From Aliamphritea hakodatensis (lineage in GTDB: Bacteria; Pseudomonadota; Gammaproteobacteria; Pseudomonadales; Balneatricaceae): 64,000 nt of DNA. The stretch lies in assembly GCF_024347195.1 (NCBI RefSeq), contig NZ_AP025281.1, forward strand, positions 2,790,001 to 2,854,000. Direction: 5' to 3'. The notes beneath the pieces were generated by a model. It saw nothing but the letters and a program-made list of their open reading frames with translations. It was not told the origin of the DNA and searched no databases. Each line of letters opens with the position of its first letter. Within the stretch, counting starts at the first letter, position 1. A program made the position numbers and the translations under genes. This document shows positions 1 to 9,041 of this stretch, in pieces.

Positions 1-459
1 ACGCCCTTCGGACTTCAGCAAAGAGCGGTAAAACTTTGCCAGCTCATCATCGAGATACGGCGCAAGTTTGGCAAAACGCTCACAGGAACGGGCCTCAATG
101 AATGCACCGATAATAGAAATATCAATTAACCGGCCAGGCTCACTGGTCCGTACATGCTCACGTAATCCACCGGCATAGCGGGCTGAACTCAGATGACAGT
201 ACTGGATACCCCGGTCTTCCATCAGCGCCAGCACCTGTTCAAAATGAATCAGCTCTTCACGGGCCAGCCGGGACATTTTATTCAGCAAGTCACTGTTATC
301 AACGTAACGAAACATCAGCGTCATCGCCGTGGATGCCGCTTTCTTTTCACAGTGAGCATGATCAATCAGCAACAGATCCTGCTGCTCAAGCGCAGCCTGA
401 ATCCAGCTATCAGGGGTTTCACAGGCAAGAAATTCTTTAATCTCGTCCAGAGCAGACAT
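1..459 (-). CDS. miaE: tRNA-(ms2io6A)-hydroxylase MiaE, 3' part cut by the window edge
   Basis: The minus-strand frame reads open from an ATG at 459 down to base 1, so only the first 153 residues are present. MiaE is a non-heme diiron monooxygenase that hydroxylates the isopentenyl group of ms2i6A at position 37 of tRNAs reading UNN codons. The visible sequence has the family's typical segments: an LLIDHAHCEKKAAST stretch near residue 31, SRLAREELIHFEQV near residue 63 and GAFIEARSCERFA near residue 117. These carry the Glu and His residues expected to hold the diiron centre in its ferritin-like helical bundle. The C-terminal part lies outside the window. Family assignment is confident from these blocks; nothing suggests a broken gene. 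Confidence 0.9.
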   Translation of the reverse strand, partial: MSALDEIKEFLACETPDSWIQAALEQQDLLLIDHAHCEKKAASTAMTLMFRYVDNSDLLNKMSRLAREELIHFEQVLALMEDRGIQYCHLSSARYAGGLREHVRTSEPGRLIDISIIGAFIEARSCERFAKLAPYLDDELAKFYRSLLKSEGR

Positions 460-561
460 GTCATAATCCAACTGAAATTTAGCGAGCCGGGATTATACCC
501 CGCAGTCCATCAGTAACAAACCGCCAGGGCCTGATTCAGCGCAATTAAAGTCAGGAAAAAA

Positions 562-1047
562 TTACTCGGACGGCCCGTCAGCGGTGCGCCAGATAAAGAC
601 CAGTAAGCCACACATCATTGTTACCAGCATGACCTTCAGAATCAGGTACTTAACTATAAAAGTCGAAACACTGAAGCTAAGCACGATCAGCACGGTTGCA
701 AGGCGCTTGGTGGCAGGAACAATGCAGCGGTACTCTTGCCAGTCCCGTATGGGCGGCCCGAGTTTCGGATGACTCATCAGCCAGCCATGAAACCGCGGCG
801 ATGATTTAGCAAAGCAGGTCGCTGTCAGCAGCAGGAATGGTGTCGTCGGCAGCAATGGCAGAAAGATACCAATCACGCCGAGAATCAGTGATAACCAGCC
901 TGCCAGCAGCAACAATGGCCGCCAGAATGAAGAAACGGTGGCCACTTCCTCACTGATAACGGATGATTCGCGGCCGGGAACGGATGAATCTTTCAACGGG
1001 TTCATAACCAAACAGCATAAATACATGATGACAACAAACCAAGTCAT
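562..1047 (-). CDS. YbaN/DUF454 family inner-membrane protein
   Basis: A small hydrophobic protein of up to 161 residues. The core segment RPLLLLAGWLSLILGVIGIF followed by LPLLPTTPFLLL and CFAKSSPRFHGWL is characteristic of the DUF454/YbaN family, whose function is not established. Three membrane segments are visible, at about 43-60, 64-80 and 120-150. The ATG at 1047 gives an unusual hydrophobic N-terminus; the in-frame ATG at 1005 (residue 15) is a plausible alternative start. It lies alone between miaE and a divergent plus-strand gene, so context adds nothing about its role. Confidence 0.75.
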   Translation of the reverse strand: MTWFVVIMYLCCLVMNPLKDSSVPGRESSVISEEVATVSSFWRPLLLLAGWLSLILGVIGIFLPLLPTTPFLLLTATCFAKSSPRFHGWLMSHPKLGPPIRDWQEYRCIVPATKRLATVLIVLSFSVSTFIVKYLILKVMLVTMMCGLLVFIWRTADGPSE

Positions 1048-1173
1048 AAATATGCATTACGCCATTTATTTTCATAATCATACTTTGTACCCCCCTTTCG
1101 GGGAGACCCAGGGCTAAACTCATCCATCCGGACAGGCTATAATGCGCTCCTTTTTAACTGACAGGATCTGCGC

Positions 1174-1587
1174 ATGACAACCAGCGACACACAAAATCCG
1201 GAAACCAATCAAACCAAAAACGGATATCTGGTACTTGCCTCGCGGATGATTTTTGATGAAAAGCTGCCGGTTCGCTTCATGTACAAAACTGTACCTGAAC
1301 ATCTGAACGATACCGGATGGCGCTTATATACAGGCTACGAAGCCCCTGAATACCTTGAAGATGACATTGCCAACATGGCAACGGTTCCGATGGACAAAAT
1401 CACCAACCTGGACCCTTCTCTTCAATCTCTGCTTGAATATAACGCTGGCACAGTCTGGGAACGGACACCGGATTGCACTGAATGGCAACGGGTATACGAT
1501 TTCAAAATTCCGACCGCCAGCCCGGACGTTGAAATCACCAATGATCTGGGGCGCTTCAGCGTCAAAGAAGAAGACCTGGACATTTAA
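1174..1587 (+). CDS. DUF2185 family protein (immunity-like)
   Basis: A soluble protein of 137 residues with no signal peptide. After a polar N-terminal tail, the block YLVLASRMIFDEKLPVRFMY (residues about 19-38) followed by DTGWRLYTGYE (about 46-56) matches the DUF2185 family, which overlaps with proteins called Imm33-like immunity proteins in polymorphic toxin systems. No toxin gene lies next to it, so an immunity role is not supported here and it is best regarded as a housekeeping DUF2185 protein of unknown function. It is followed by a strong bidirectional terminator and converges on the chemoreceptor gene. Confidence 0.65.
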   Translation: MTTSDTQNPETNQTKNGYLVLASRMIFDEKLPVRFMYKTVPEHLNDTGWRLYTGYEAPEYLEDDIANMATVPMDKITNLDPSLQSLLEYNAGTVWERTPDCTEWQRVYDFKIPTASPDVEITNDLGRFSVKEEDLDI

Positions 1588-1600
1588 GACTGGCAGATAT

Positions 1601-1630
1601 AAAAAAAGCGCCCTGAGGCGCTTGTTTTAA
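1601..1630. terminator. Bidirectional rho-independent terminator
   Basis: Arms AAGCGCC (1606-1612) and GGCGCTT (1617-1623) enclose a CTGA tetraloop. An A-run lies on the left and a T-rich stretch on the right, so it can end both the DUF2185 gene and the convergent chemoreceptor gene. Confidence 0.85.
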
Positions 1631-1640
1631 TTCCGGATGT

Positions 1641-3521
1641 TTACACTTTGAACTGATTAAGACCCGCATCCTGTTTCTGGGTCAGTTCAACCATGCCGTG
1701 ACACAGCTGAGACTGCTCATTAGCACTGTCGGACACCGTCTGGCTGATATCACGGATATTCGTCGTGTTACGGTTAATCTCTTCAGCCGTTGCACTCTGT
1801 TCTTCCGCCGCCGTTGCAATATGAATGGTCATTTCACTGATACTGCGGATACTGTCACGGATATTCAGCAGTGCACCATTGGCCTCACTGGCAAGCTCAC
1901 TGGTTTCACTGGCCATGTTACGGCCCTGACTGATGGTCTGCTCTGCATTGGTTACACCGTTCTGCAGCTGATCGATCATCTCCTGAATTTCTTCAGTGGA
2001 TTGCTGAGTCCGGGAAGCCAGCGCACGCACCTCATCAGCCACCACGGCAAATCCACGGCCAGCTTCACCCGCCCGCGCAGCCTCAATCGCCGCGTTAAGT
2101 GCTAACAGGTTAGTTTGCTGAGAAATACCGGTAATAACGGTCAGAATAGAGGCTATGTTATTACTGAAATCTGCCAGCTCATTGATGGTGTTCACCGCGT
2201 TATCCATATCAACGACCAGCTTCTCGATAGAAGACGTCGTCTGGGAAACAATGCCGGCACCCTGCTCTGCAGCCTGATCAGCCTGATTGGCCGCATCAGC
2301 GGTATGCTGGGCGTGCTGGGCAACATCCTGAGCCGTCGCTGACATCTCATGCATTGCCGCCGCCAACTGATCCAGTTCGCTCAGTTGCTGCGTCAGACGG
2401 GATACGGATTCATTGGCCGAACCGGCTGTCAGCTCCGTACTCGTCAGAATATCCGTAGAGGTGGTTTTGACATCCTGAATCAGTGCCTGCAGGTGCGATA
2501 CGAACTCGTTAAAGTCGACTGATACCTGACCAAACTCATCTTTACTGTCCACGGACAAACGGTGTCTCAGGTCACCTTCACCGGAATTAATATCAATCAG
2601 TGACTCCCGTAGATTCTGCAACGGCGTCAGCAGACGGGTTGTTGTCATATACAGCACAACAGAACAGATCAGCACGCTCAGCACGGTGACGATTAACGCC
2701 CGTACGCCCAGCGCGGTAGCTTCTGCCATGACAATGTCTTTTTCCAGAATAACGCCGATCAGCCAGTCACTGCCGTACAGCCCTTCCAGCTTGGTGAATG
2801 AGGTCAGGACCGCTTCACCCTTAAAGCTTACTTCCTGCAGCTGATTGTTCAGCTGTGGCTGATCAGCCGTGAAAATATCTGACAATTGCTTGCCGTCAAA
2901 CTCACCGCCCGGATAGCTGATAATGCTGCCGTTGCTATCCAGTAAGAATGCATGGCCCGCGCCGTTGAAATTCAGGGTATTCACCGCATCAGAAATGACC
3001 TGCAAGCTCAGATCACCGCCGAAAGCCCCCTTAAAGGCTCCGTTATCGGTAAACTTGGTGACAGCTGATACCAGCAGCAACCCGGAAGCAGCGTCATTAT
3101 ACGGCGCTGTCAGTACTGCCCGGTTATGCTCCTGCGCATACGGATACCACGGACGTTTACGGGCATCCCAGCCGGCAGGATTCCAACTCGAATCATTGGT
3201 TATCCGCTTGCCGTCTGTTGCCAGACCACCGAAGATCAACTCAAACTCACGCTTCAGGATCGGCGCATCAAATGTCTGCTGAATGGCCTCAGGCGTAAAT
3301 TCAGCATCAATTACCTGAGCGGTCATATCGATCAGTGCCAGCTTGGCATTCAGCCAGTTAGTAATCTGGGCCGACAATGCCTGTGTTGCTTCCTGGGTAT
3401 TACTCGCTGCGGTGCTATACAGTGAATCCCTCACTGACGCATACTGAAACCAGGAAAAAATGGTAAAAATAACCGCAACAACAGCCGATGCTACCACTGC
3501 AATTTTATGGGAGACTTTCAT
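1641..3521 (-). CDS. Methyl-accepting chemotaxis protein with periplasmic dCache sensor
   Basis: A 626-residue chemoreceptor. Domains in order: TM1 at about 7-27; a large periplasmic double-Cache domain at about 32-265; TM2 at about 272-293; HAMP at about 295-350; and a cytoplasmic methyl-accepting coiled coil to the C-terminus. The hairpin tip near 470-500 carries the near-invariant segment EAARAGEAGRGFAVVADEVR that contacts CheA and CheW. The Cache domain has the RPWY motif (near 123-126) and a downstream YNDA, typical of dCache_1 sensors that bind amino acids or amines; the ligand itself cannot be read from sequence. The ATG is preceded by AGAGG. No CheB/CheR-tethering pentapeptide is seen at the C-terminus. 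Transcription is monocistronic. Confidence 0.92.
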   Translation of the reverse strand: MKVSHKIAVVASAVVAVIFTIFSWFQYASVRDSLYSTAASNTQEATQALSAQITNWLNAKLALIDMTAQVIDAEFTPEAIQQTFDAPILKREFELIFGGLATDGKRITNDSSWNPAGWDARKRPWYPYAQEHNRAVLTAPYNDAASGLLLVSAVTKFTDNGAFKGAFGGDLSLQVISDAVNTLNFNGAGHAFLLDSNGSIISYPGGEFDGKQLSDIFTADQPQLNNQLQEVSFKGEAVLTSFTKLEGLYGSDWLIGVILEKDIVMAEATALGVRALIVTVLSVLICSVVLYMTTTRLLTPLQNLRESLIDINSGEGDLRHRLSVDSKDEFGQVSVDFNEFVSHLQALIQDVKTTSTDILTSTELTAGSANESVSRLTQQLSELDQLAAAMHEMSATAQDVAQHAQHTADAANQADQAAEQGAGIVSQTTSSIEKLVVDMDNAVNTINELADFSNNIASILTVITGISQQTNLLALNAAIEAARAGEAGRGFAVVADEVRALASRTQQSTEEIQEMIDQLQNGVTNAEQTISQGRNMASETSELASEANGALLNIRDSIRSISEMTIHIATAAEEQSATAEEINRNTTNIRDISQTVSDSANEQSQLCHGMVELTQKQDAGLNQFKV

Positions 3522-3814
3522 AGAACCTCTTTATGCTACTCATGTCAGCGAAAAAATTACCCGCGCCGGAACTAATTCTTGTTGTCGTAATCAGACAAAT
3601 GGGTATTCTGCGAATACTACTTTTGTCGGGTGCCCTGAACAATCTACTTACATCACAGATTGGGTACTGCAAGCCACGGGATATGCTGTCTATAGCGCTG
3701 GATCAATAAAATCAACGGATTACAAACGCCGAATATTTCGACTTTTGGATGAGTTTCGGCCGTCGTAAAACGGCATGTCTGAAGGCCACGGAGAACTCCG
3801 TGACCCGATACGGA
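3522..3814. other. Intergenic region between the chemoreceptor gene and dusC
   Basis: No convincing gene is seen in these 293 bases. They hold the chemoreceptor promoter region, for which I see no clear flagellar sigma-28 motif, and on the dusC side a perfect 16-bp inverted repeat (arms CACGGAG/CTCCGTG, 3787-3802) just beyond the dusC stop. That hairpin could serve as a weak dusC terminator but lacks a T-run. Confidence 0.5.
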
Positions 3815-4774
3815 TCAAACCGCCTGCGCTTTATACGCCTGCAGAAAACTGCGAACCTCCCCCACCTCTTTCAGGGTACGCATTTCGAGCAACATCTGTT
3901 CTGCCTGAGGATAACGCCGCTGCATCATTTTCAACCACTGTTTAAGCCGGCCATGAACATACTTAGGCGCCATCTGCACGACGACCCGCTCCAGATAATC
4001 CTCTAACACTGACAGCATACAGGGCCAGCTCATCGCCTGAAAATCTTCACCGCGATTGTGGCTGTTAATCATCAGGCCCAGGTCCGGTGAAGCAATCAGC
4101 CCCCGCCCGATCATGACATCATCACAGCCACTGACCTCGCGGCACTTCAGATAATCCTGATAATCCCAGACTTCACCATTGGCGGTAACAGGGATATCAA
4201 CAGCCTCACGGATGCGGGCTATCCATTCCCAGTGCGCAGGCGGTTTATAGCCTTCAACTTTGGTCCGCGCATGGACTGCCAGACCATCAGCGCCAGCATC
4301 AGCAATGGCCCGTGCATTTTCAAGTGCCAGCGACTTATCCGCAAAACCCAGTCGCATCTTAGCGGTGACAGGCACATCCGCCGGCACTTCCTGACGGACC
4401 TTTTTAATGATGCTGTAAATCTCTTCCGGGAATTGCAGCAAAACCGCCCCACCCCGGTTTTTATTGACAGTTTTTGCCGGACAGCCAAAATTCAGATCAA
4501 TACCCGGCGCACCCAGCTTCGCCGCACGACAGGCATTCATGGCCATCATTTCCGGATGATTGCCCAGCAACTGAACAATGACCGGCACACCACTGGCAGT
4601 TTTACCGCCGTTCAGCAGTTCAGGCGACAGCCGGTGAAACACTTTACGCGGCAACAGACGGTCAGAGATCCGCACGAATTCGGTAACGCACTGATCAACA
4701 CCACCGATATCTGTCAGCATGTGGCGCATTGTGGCGTCCACAACCCCTTCCATCGGCGCTAAAACAATCTTCAT
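3815..4774 (-). CDS. dusC: tRNA-dihydrouridine(16) synthase DusC
   Basis: A flavin-dependent enzyme that reduces uridine to dihydrouridine in the tRNA D-loop. I place the start at the internal ATG 4774 (319 residues, MKIVLAPMEG), which puts the N-terminus where E. coli DusC (315 residues) begins. The longer open frame to 4873 adds 33 unlike residues and would run through the purF terminator at 4831-4866, so it is unlikely. Visible motifs: APMEG at the FMN-binding N-terminus, the catalytic Cys98 in NFGCPAKTVN, the KMRLGF segment and the phosphate-binding GRGLIASPD near the C-terminal part of the TIM barrel. The subgroup call (DusC rather than DusA/B) rests on MKIVLAPMEGVVDATMR and the length. 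Confidence 0.88.
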   Translation of the reverse strand: MKIVLAPMEGVVDATMRHMLTDIGGVDQCVTEFVRISDRLLPRKVFHRLSPELLNGGKTASGVPVIVQLLGNHPEMMAMNACRAAKLGAPGIDLNFGCPAKTVNKNRGGAVLLQFPEEIYSIIKKVRQEVPADVPVTAKMRLGFADKSLALENARAIADAGADGLAVHARTKVEGYKPPAHWEWIARIREAVDIPVTANGEVWDYQDYLKCREVSGCDDVMIGRGLIASPDLGLMINSHNRGEDFQAMSWPCMLSVLEDYLERVVVQMAPKYVHGRLKQWLKMMQRRYPQAEQMLLEMRTLKEVGEVRSFLQAYKAQAV

Positions 4775-4830
4775 AAACGGAGACTTTAATCCTGGCATGA
4801 CAGCACCGACAGACGATACGGTGCCCCTTA

Positions 4831-4866
4831 AATGTAAAAAGGAGTGTCCGGCTAACCGGTCACTCC
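4831..4866 (-). terminator. Rho-independent terminator of the purF operon
   Basis: An imperfect hairpin at 4841-4866 (arms GGAGTG and CACTCC, inner CCGG/CCGG, loop CTAA) is followed on the minus strand by TTTTT (4840-4836). It lies just after the purF stop and before the chosen dusC start. Confidence 0.75.
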
Positions 4867-4905
4867 TCTGCACTGACGGAACCGGCGCTGACGCCGGTAA
4901 CCCTG

Positions 4906-6423
4906 TTAACTGATCTTGGTTAGCAGATCAGTGGAATCATTACCGTCTTTGGTATCTTTACCCGCTTTAGCAGCATCATTACGTTTGGCTTCGATACGGT
5001 CCAGATACGCCTGATCAATGTCACCGGTGATGTACTCACCGTTAAACACTGAACTGTCGAAATTGTTAATTTCTTCGTTACCGGCGCGGACACATTCTTT
5101 CAGATCATCAAGATCCTGATACAGCATCCAGTCACAACCGATAAGTTCACCGACTTCATCATCGGTCCGGTCATGGGCGATCAGCTCGTCCACTGAAGGC
5201 ATATCGATACCGTATACGTTCGGGAAACGGACAGCTGGCGCTGCAGAGGCAAAGTACACCTTTTTCGCACCCATATCCCGGGCCATCTCAACGATCTGCC
5301 GGGACGTGGTACCGCGAACAATCGAGTCATCAACCAGCATGACCACCTTGTCTTTGAATTCCAGCTCAATCGGGTTCAGCTTACGGCGCACAGACTTCTC
5401 ACGCATTTCCTGACCCGGCATAATAAACGTACGGCCAATGTAACGGTTCTTAATAAAACCTTCCCGGAAATTCACGTTCAGATGATGGGCCATTTCCAGT
5501 GCAGAAGTTCGGCTGGTATCCGGAATCGGAATCACCACGTCGATGTCATGATCCGGACGCTCACGCATGACCTTCTCAGCCAGTTTTTCACCCATACGCA
5601 TGCGCGACTTGTATACGTTCACTTCATCCATAATGGAGTCAGGACGCGCCAGATACACGTATTCAAACAGACACGGGGCAAAATCAGCTTTCGGCGCACA
5701 CTGCAGCGTACTCACTTCGCCTTCCTGAGAAATGTAGATTGCTTCACCCGGGGCAATATCACGCACCAGTGTGTAACCGGAAATATCCAGTGCAACAGAT
5801 TCTGAAGCAACCATAAACTCAGTACCGTTCGGCGTTTCGCGCTTACCGTATACCAGTGGACGGATACCGTTAGGATCCCGGAAGGCAACGATGCCATAAC
5901 CGGTAATAACAGCAACCACTGCGTAACCGCCGATGCAACGCTCATGCACGGCTTTCACTGCCGTGAAAATATCGTCTGCGGTAGGTACCCGCTTACCGAT
6001 TTGCTGCAATTCATGGGCAAAGATATTTAACAGAATTTCAGAATCAGACGTTGTATTAATATGACGCAGATTCTCATTGCGCATCTGCTCAGCCAGTTGC
6101 TCAGCATTGGTCAGGTTACCGTTATGCGCTAACGCAATCCCGTAAGGAGAGTTTACATAGAACGGCTGAGCTTCTGCAGAACTTGAGCTGCCCGCCGTCG
6201 GGTACCGGACGTGACCGATACCCTGATTACCTACCAGGCGCTTCATGTGCCGGGTACGGAAAACCTCATTGACTAAACCATTATCCTTACGCAGAAAAAA
6301 ACGATCCTCGTCGCAGGTCACCATACCTGCGGCGTCCTGGCCACGGTGCTGGAGCACTGTCAGTGCATCAAAAATCGTCTGGTTTACATAGGACTTGGCA
6401 ACCACGCCAACAATACCGCACAT
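4906..6423 (-). CDS. purF: Amidophosphoribosyltransferase PurF
   Basis: Catalyses the first committed step of purine synthesis: glutamine plus PRPP gives 5-phosphoribosylamine. The 505-residue protein matches the E. coli length. The N-terminal nucleophile Cys2 (MCGIVGVV) is exposed after Met removal and belongs to the class II glutaminase domain (about 1-230, with LQHRGQDAAG). The phosphoribosyltransferase domain has the PRPP loop VMLVDDSIVRGTTS near 360-373. No long propeptide precedes Cys2, as in the enterobacterial type. It is the last gene of the dedD-cvpA-purF run, 33 bases after cvpA, and ends at a terminator. The same order is found in Pseudomonas and E. coli. Confidence 0.97.
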   Translation of the reverse strand: MCGIVGVVAKSYVNQTIFDALTVLQHRGQDAAGMVTCDEDRFFLRKDNGLVNEVFRTRHMKRLVGNQGIGHVRYPTAGSSSSAEAQPFYVNSPYGIALAHNGNLTNAEQLAEQMRNENLRHINTTSDSEILLNIFAHELQQIGKRVPTADDIFTAVKAVHERCIGGYAVVAVITGYGIVAFRDPNGIRPLVYGKRETPNGTEFMVASESVALDISGYTLVRDIAPGEAIYISQEGEVSTLQCAPKADFAPCLFEYVYLARPDSIMDEVNVYKSRMRMGEKLAEKVMRERPDHDIDVVIPIPDTSRTSALEMAHHLNVNFREGFIKNRYIGRTFIMPGQEMREKSVRRKLNPIELEFKDKVVMLVDDSIVRGTTSRQIVEMARDMGAKKVYFASAAPAVRFPNVYGIDMPSVDELIAHDRTDDEVGELIGCDWMLYQDLDDLKECVRAGNEEINNFDSSVFNGEYITGDIDQAYLDRIEAKRNDAAKAGKDTKDGNDSTDLLTKIS

Positions 6424-6456
6424 TTAAGACACCTCAGCTAAGCAATTACAGCAAAG

Positions 6457-6975
6457 TTAATTATTATTGATCCCGTCGACACCTATATTCCAGATCAGCG
6501 AGCCAATATCAGTGGCTGTGTCCCGGGTCCAGGTTTCAAGCAACAGGAAGTGGGGAATTAGCTGGGACTCATTCCACCACTGATCACTGACGACCGGTGA
6601 ACGCACCAGTAACGCCGCCAGCACGACAACGATTAATCCGCCACGTACCACTCCAAAGCCTACGCCCAGAATGCGGTCCGTGCCACTCAGACCGGTCGCC
6701 TCTACTAGCATTCCGATCAGATTATTAAGAATAGCGCCCACCATAAGGGTAGCGACAAATAAAAGGATAAAAGCCCCGCCGATGCGTACTGAAGGTGTAC
6801 TGATAAAATCATCCAGCAAGGTGCTCATAGAAGGAGCAAAAAGACGCGCGATAACGAATGCGGCAACCCAGGTGACCAGCGACAGGGCTTCCTTTACGAA
6901 ACCACCGCGCAAGCTATATAGACCCGACAAAACAACGATACCGACAATTGCCCAGTCGGCCCAGTTCAGTGTCAT
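6457..6975 (-). CDS. cvpA: CvpA family membrane protein (colicin V production)
   Basis: A 172-residue inner-membrane protein with four predicted hydrophobic segments: about 7-24, 29-47, 65-90 and 105-122. The start MTLNWADWAIVGIVVLSGL and the segment SLRGGFVKEALSL are typical of CvpA, which is needed for colicin V export in E. coli and is linked to envelope integrity; its molecular activity is unknown. It lies directly upstream of purF and downstream of dedD in the conserved order, and probably shares their transcript. Confidence 0.9.
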   Translation of the reverse strand: MTLNWADWAIVGIVVLSGLYSLRGGFVKEALSLVTWVAAFVIARLFAPSMSTLLDDFISTPSVRIGGAFILLFVATLMVGAILNNLIGMLVEATGLSGTDRILGVGFGVVRGGLIVVVLAALLVRSPVVSDQWWNESQLIPHFLLLETWTRDTATDIGSLIWNIGVDGINNN

Positions 6976-7081
6976 AACAATCAGTTATCCAAGCCCTGTT
7001 AAAGGGACTGTCAGTAGGCTGAAACAGCCTGTTATCTGCAATGCCGCGGATTCTACCAGAGCCTGCGACATTACCCAATGC

Positions 7082-7633
7082 CTATCGGGTGGTAAAACGC
7101 ACGATTATACCGTCGAGACCAAACTGCTCCTTGATCCCGCCCTGCAGCGACTCGAGCCTGGTTTTCTGCACATCCGGCCCGACAAACACCTTAATCAGGC
7201 TGCCATTTTTACGGGTATATACTTTATAACCCGCCTTAATAAGCTGGCGGCGTAACGCTTTGGCATTATCTTCATCTTTAAAGCTGGCCAACTGCAGGGT
7301 CCAGGCAACCGTCACACCCTCTGCATCCAGCGTGGGCGTATCGGTGCTCAAATCAATTTCAGGGGCAACTTTTTCTACCTGTTCGGCCAGCACAGCAGGC
7401 TTGGCTTTAATGGTAACCGCAGGCTGCGGTTCCGCAGGCTCGTCGGTATCCGGCAAGCGCTCGTTCTCCGGCTCACTGATAATCACCTCAGCCAGCTCTG
7501 GTTCCGCAGGAATACGGCTATCCAGATGCCGTTCTTTATAACCGGCACCGTCGAACAGCACCGGCAGCAGCACAACCGCTGCCAGTATTACGATGACTGC
7601 ACCTACCAGGCGCTGTTTAAGCACATCTGTCAC
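7082..7633 (-). CDS. dedD: DedD-like SPOR domain protein
   Basis: A bitopic inner-membrane protein whose C-terminal SPOR domain binds denuded septal peptidoglycan. I choose the GTG at 7633, one base after the folC stop (TAG 7637-7635), with GGAAGG just upstream; this gives about 183 residues starting VTDVLKQRLVGA. The open frame extends to an ATG at 7693, inside folC, but that start lacks family-like sequence. Order: short cytoplasmic tail, TM at about 8-27, a Pro/Glu-rich periplasmic linker, then SPOR at about 108-183 (WTLQLASFKDEDNAKALRRQ ... VFVGP). Its place between folC and cvpA is the conserved dedD locus. Confidence 0.88.
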   Translation of the reverse strand: MTDVLKQRLVGAVIVILAAVVLLPVLFDGAGYKERHLDSRIPAEPELAEVIISEPENERLPDTDEPAEPQPAVTIKAKPAVLAEQVEKVAPEIDLSTDTPTLDAEGVTVAWTLQLASFKDEDNAKALRRQLIKAGYKVYTRKNGSLIKVFVGPDVQKTRLESLQGGIKEQFGLDGIIVRFTTR

Positions 7634-7634
7634 A

Positions 7635-8939
7635 CTAGCCTTCCAGTTCAAGTGCCGCCAGCGCACCACTGACGGTAAAGAATGAGCCGGCAATCACAAC
7701 CCGATCACCGGTGCTCAACTGAGGCACAAGCCCTTCCAGCGCCTGCGCCACACTATCATAAGCAGTTTGACGGTCGCTGGCGACCCCCTGCTGCTGCAGC
7801 ATTTCAGCCAGGGCTGCACTTGTCTGCCCCCGGGGAACATCAAGCGTTACCAGCAACCACTGATCCGCTAAATCTTTAAGGTGACCAAGCACCTCGGTAA
7901 TATCCTTATCTGCCAGCATCCCCAGCACCATCCAGGTTTTACCTGAACAGGGTTCAGTATTCAGCCGTCGGGTAACGTATTCAGCTGCTTGCGGATTATG
8001 CGCCACATCCAGCGTATACTGACAGCCGTGGCGCTCTATGCGCTGCAAGCGGCCGGTCAGCGATGCTGCTGCCAGGCTGGCCGCAAGCTCACCTTCCTCA
8101 GGCGACACCCCAAGCAACTGCAGTACTTGGATCACAACTGCCGCATTTGGTTTCGGTAAATTTATATCCGGCAACCCTTTATAACTGACAACATCACCAG
8201 TGGCAGACTTCCCCTGCCAGTCCCAGCGGCCGTCAGCGTGTTCAGTCAGCTGAAAATCATCGCCGCGGGCGCACAGTTCAGCGCCAATTTCAGCGGCGTA
8301 ATCGAGCAGCATTTTCGGCGCATCCGGATCACCGCATACCGCCGGCCGTCCGCTTCGGTATATACCGGCTTTCTCATAACCGATTTTTTCGCGGTCATCA
8401 CCCAGCCAGTCAATATGATCGACAGCGACCGTTGTAACCACAGAGATATCCGCATCGACAATATTGATTGCATCCAGGCGACCGCCCAGTCCGACTTCCA
8501 GCAGCATGACATCCGGCTTGGCATCAGCAAACACAATCAGAGCCGCCAGCGCATTGTATTCAAAGTATGTCAGCGAAGTATCACCGCAGGCCGCATAAAT
8601 ACGTTCGAACGCACTTACCAGCACCTCATCCTGCGCCTGCTGACCGTTCAGCTTGATCCGCTCGTTGTAACGAAGGAAATGAGGCGAAGTAAAGCAACCA
8701 ACGGTTTTGCCTGCATCACGCAATGCCTGGTCCAGCATCGCAACCGTTGAGCCCTTACCGTTGGTGCCGCCAATAATGACAACCTTCGAGACCGACAGAT
8801 CCAGATTCAGCCGCTGGTAGACTTCATTAAGCCTTTCAAGACCAAGCTCAATTTCACTGGGATGGGACTGCTCAATCCAGCTCAGCCACTGCGCCAGATC
8901 TTTTTTATTTGCTGTTTGCTCAGACATACTCACTGCCAT
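7635..8939 (-). CDS. folC: Bifunctional folylpolyglutamate/dihydrofolate synthase FolC
   Basis: ATP-dependent ligase that joins glutamate to dihydropteroate and then extends the polyglutamate tail of folates. The 434-residue length fits the Mur-ligase-like family. The P-loop VVIIGGTNGKGSTVAML is at about 53-69; the catalytic-domain segments TSPHFLRYNERIKLNG (about 84-99) and EVGLGGRLDAINIVD (about 147-161) follow; the C-terminal domain has LDVAHNPQA near 310. Two starts are possible, ATG 8939 and the in-frame ATG 8927, and the sequence does not settle which. A terminator between accD and folC suggests that folC transcription starts at least partly on its own. Confidence 0.95.
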   Translation of the reverse strand: MAVSMSEQTANKKDLAQWLSWIEQSHPSEIELGLERLNEVYQRLNLDLSVSKVVIIGGTNGKGSTVAMLDQALRDAGKTVGCFTSPHFLRYNERIKLNGQQAQDEVLVSAFERIYAACGDTSLTYFEYNALAALIVFADAKPDVMLLEVGLGGRLDAINIVDADISVVTTVAVDHIDWLGDDREKIGYEKAGIYRSGRPAVCGDPDAPKMLLDYAAEIGAELCARGDDFQLTEHADGRWDWQGKSATGDVVSYKGLPDINLPKPNAAVVIQVLQLLGVSPEEGELAASLAAASLTGRLQRIERHGCQYTLDVAHNPQAAEYVTRRLNTEPCSGKTWMVLGMLADKDITEVLGHLKDLADQWLLVTLDVPRGQTSAALAEMLQQQGVASDRQTAYDSVAQALEGLVPQLSTGDRVVIAGSFFTVSGALAALELEG

Positions 8940-8979
8940 CAGTTACGACCTGAAAACGGTCTGCAATGCTAAAAAACCA

Positions 8980-9017
8980 TTAAAAACAAGAAAGCCGACT
9001 TGCTAAGCAAAATCGGC
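8980..9017 (-). terminator. Rho-independent terminator after accD
   Basis: On the minus strand a hairpin with outer arms GCCGA/TCGGC (9017-8994) and inner arms TTGCT/AGCAA is followed by TTTCTTGTTTTT. It separates accD from folC. Confidence 0.7.
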
Positions 9018-9041
9018 CTTCGAAGTATTCGCCTCTGCAAC

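Noticed and set aside
1174..1587. DUF2185 protein as an immunity gene of a toxin system
   Set aside because: No toxin or secretion gene is adjacent and the gene is flanked by a terminator and housekeeping genes.
3460..3768. Plus-strand frame of 102 codons across the chemoreceptor upstream region
   Set aside because: It begins inside the chemoreceptor gene on the opposite strand, has low-complexity content and no family resemblance.
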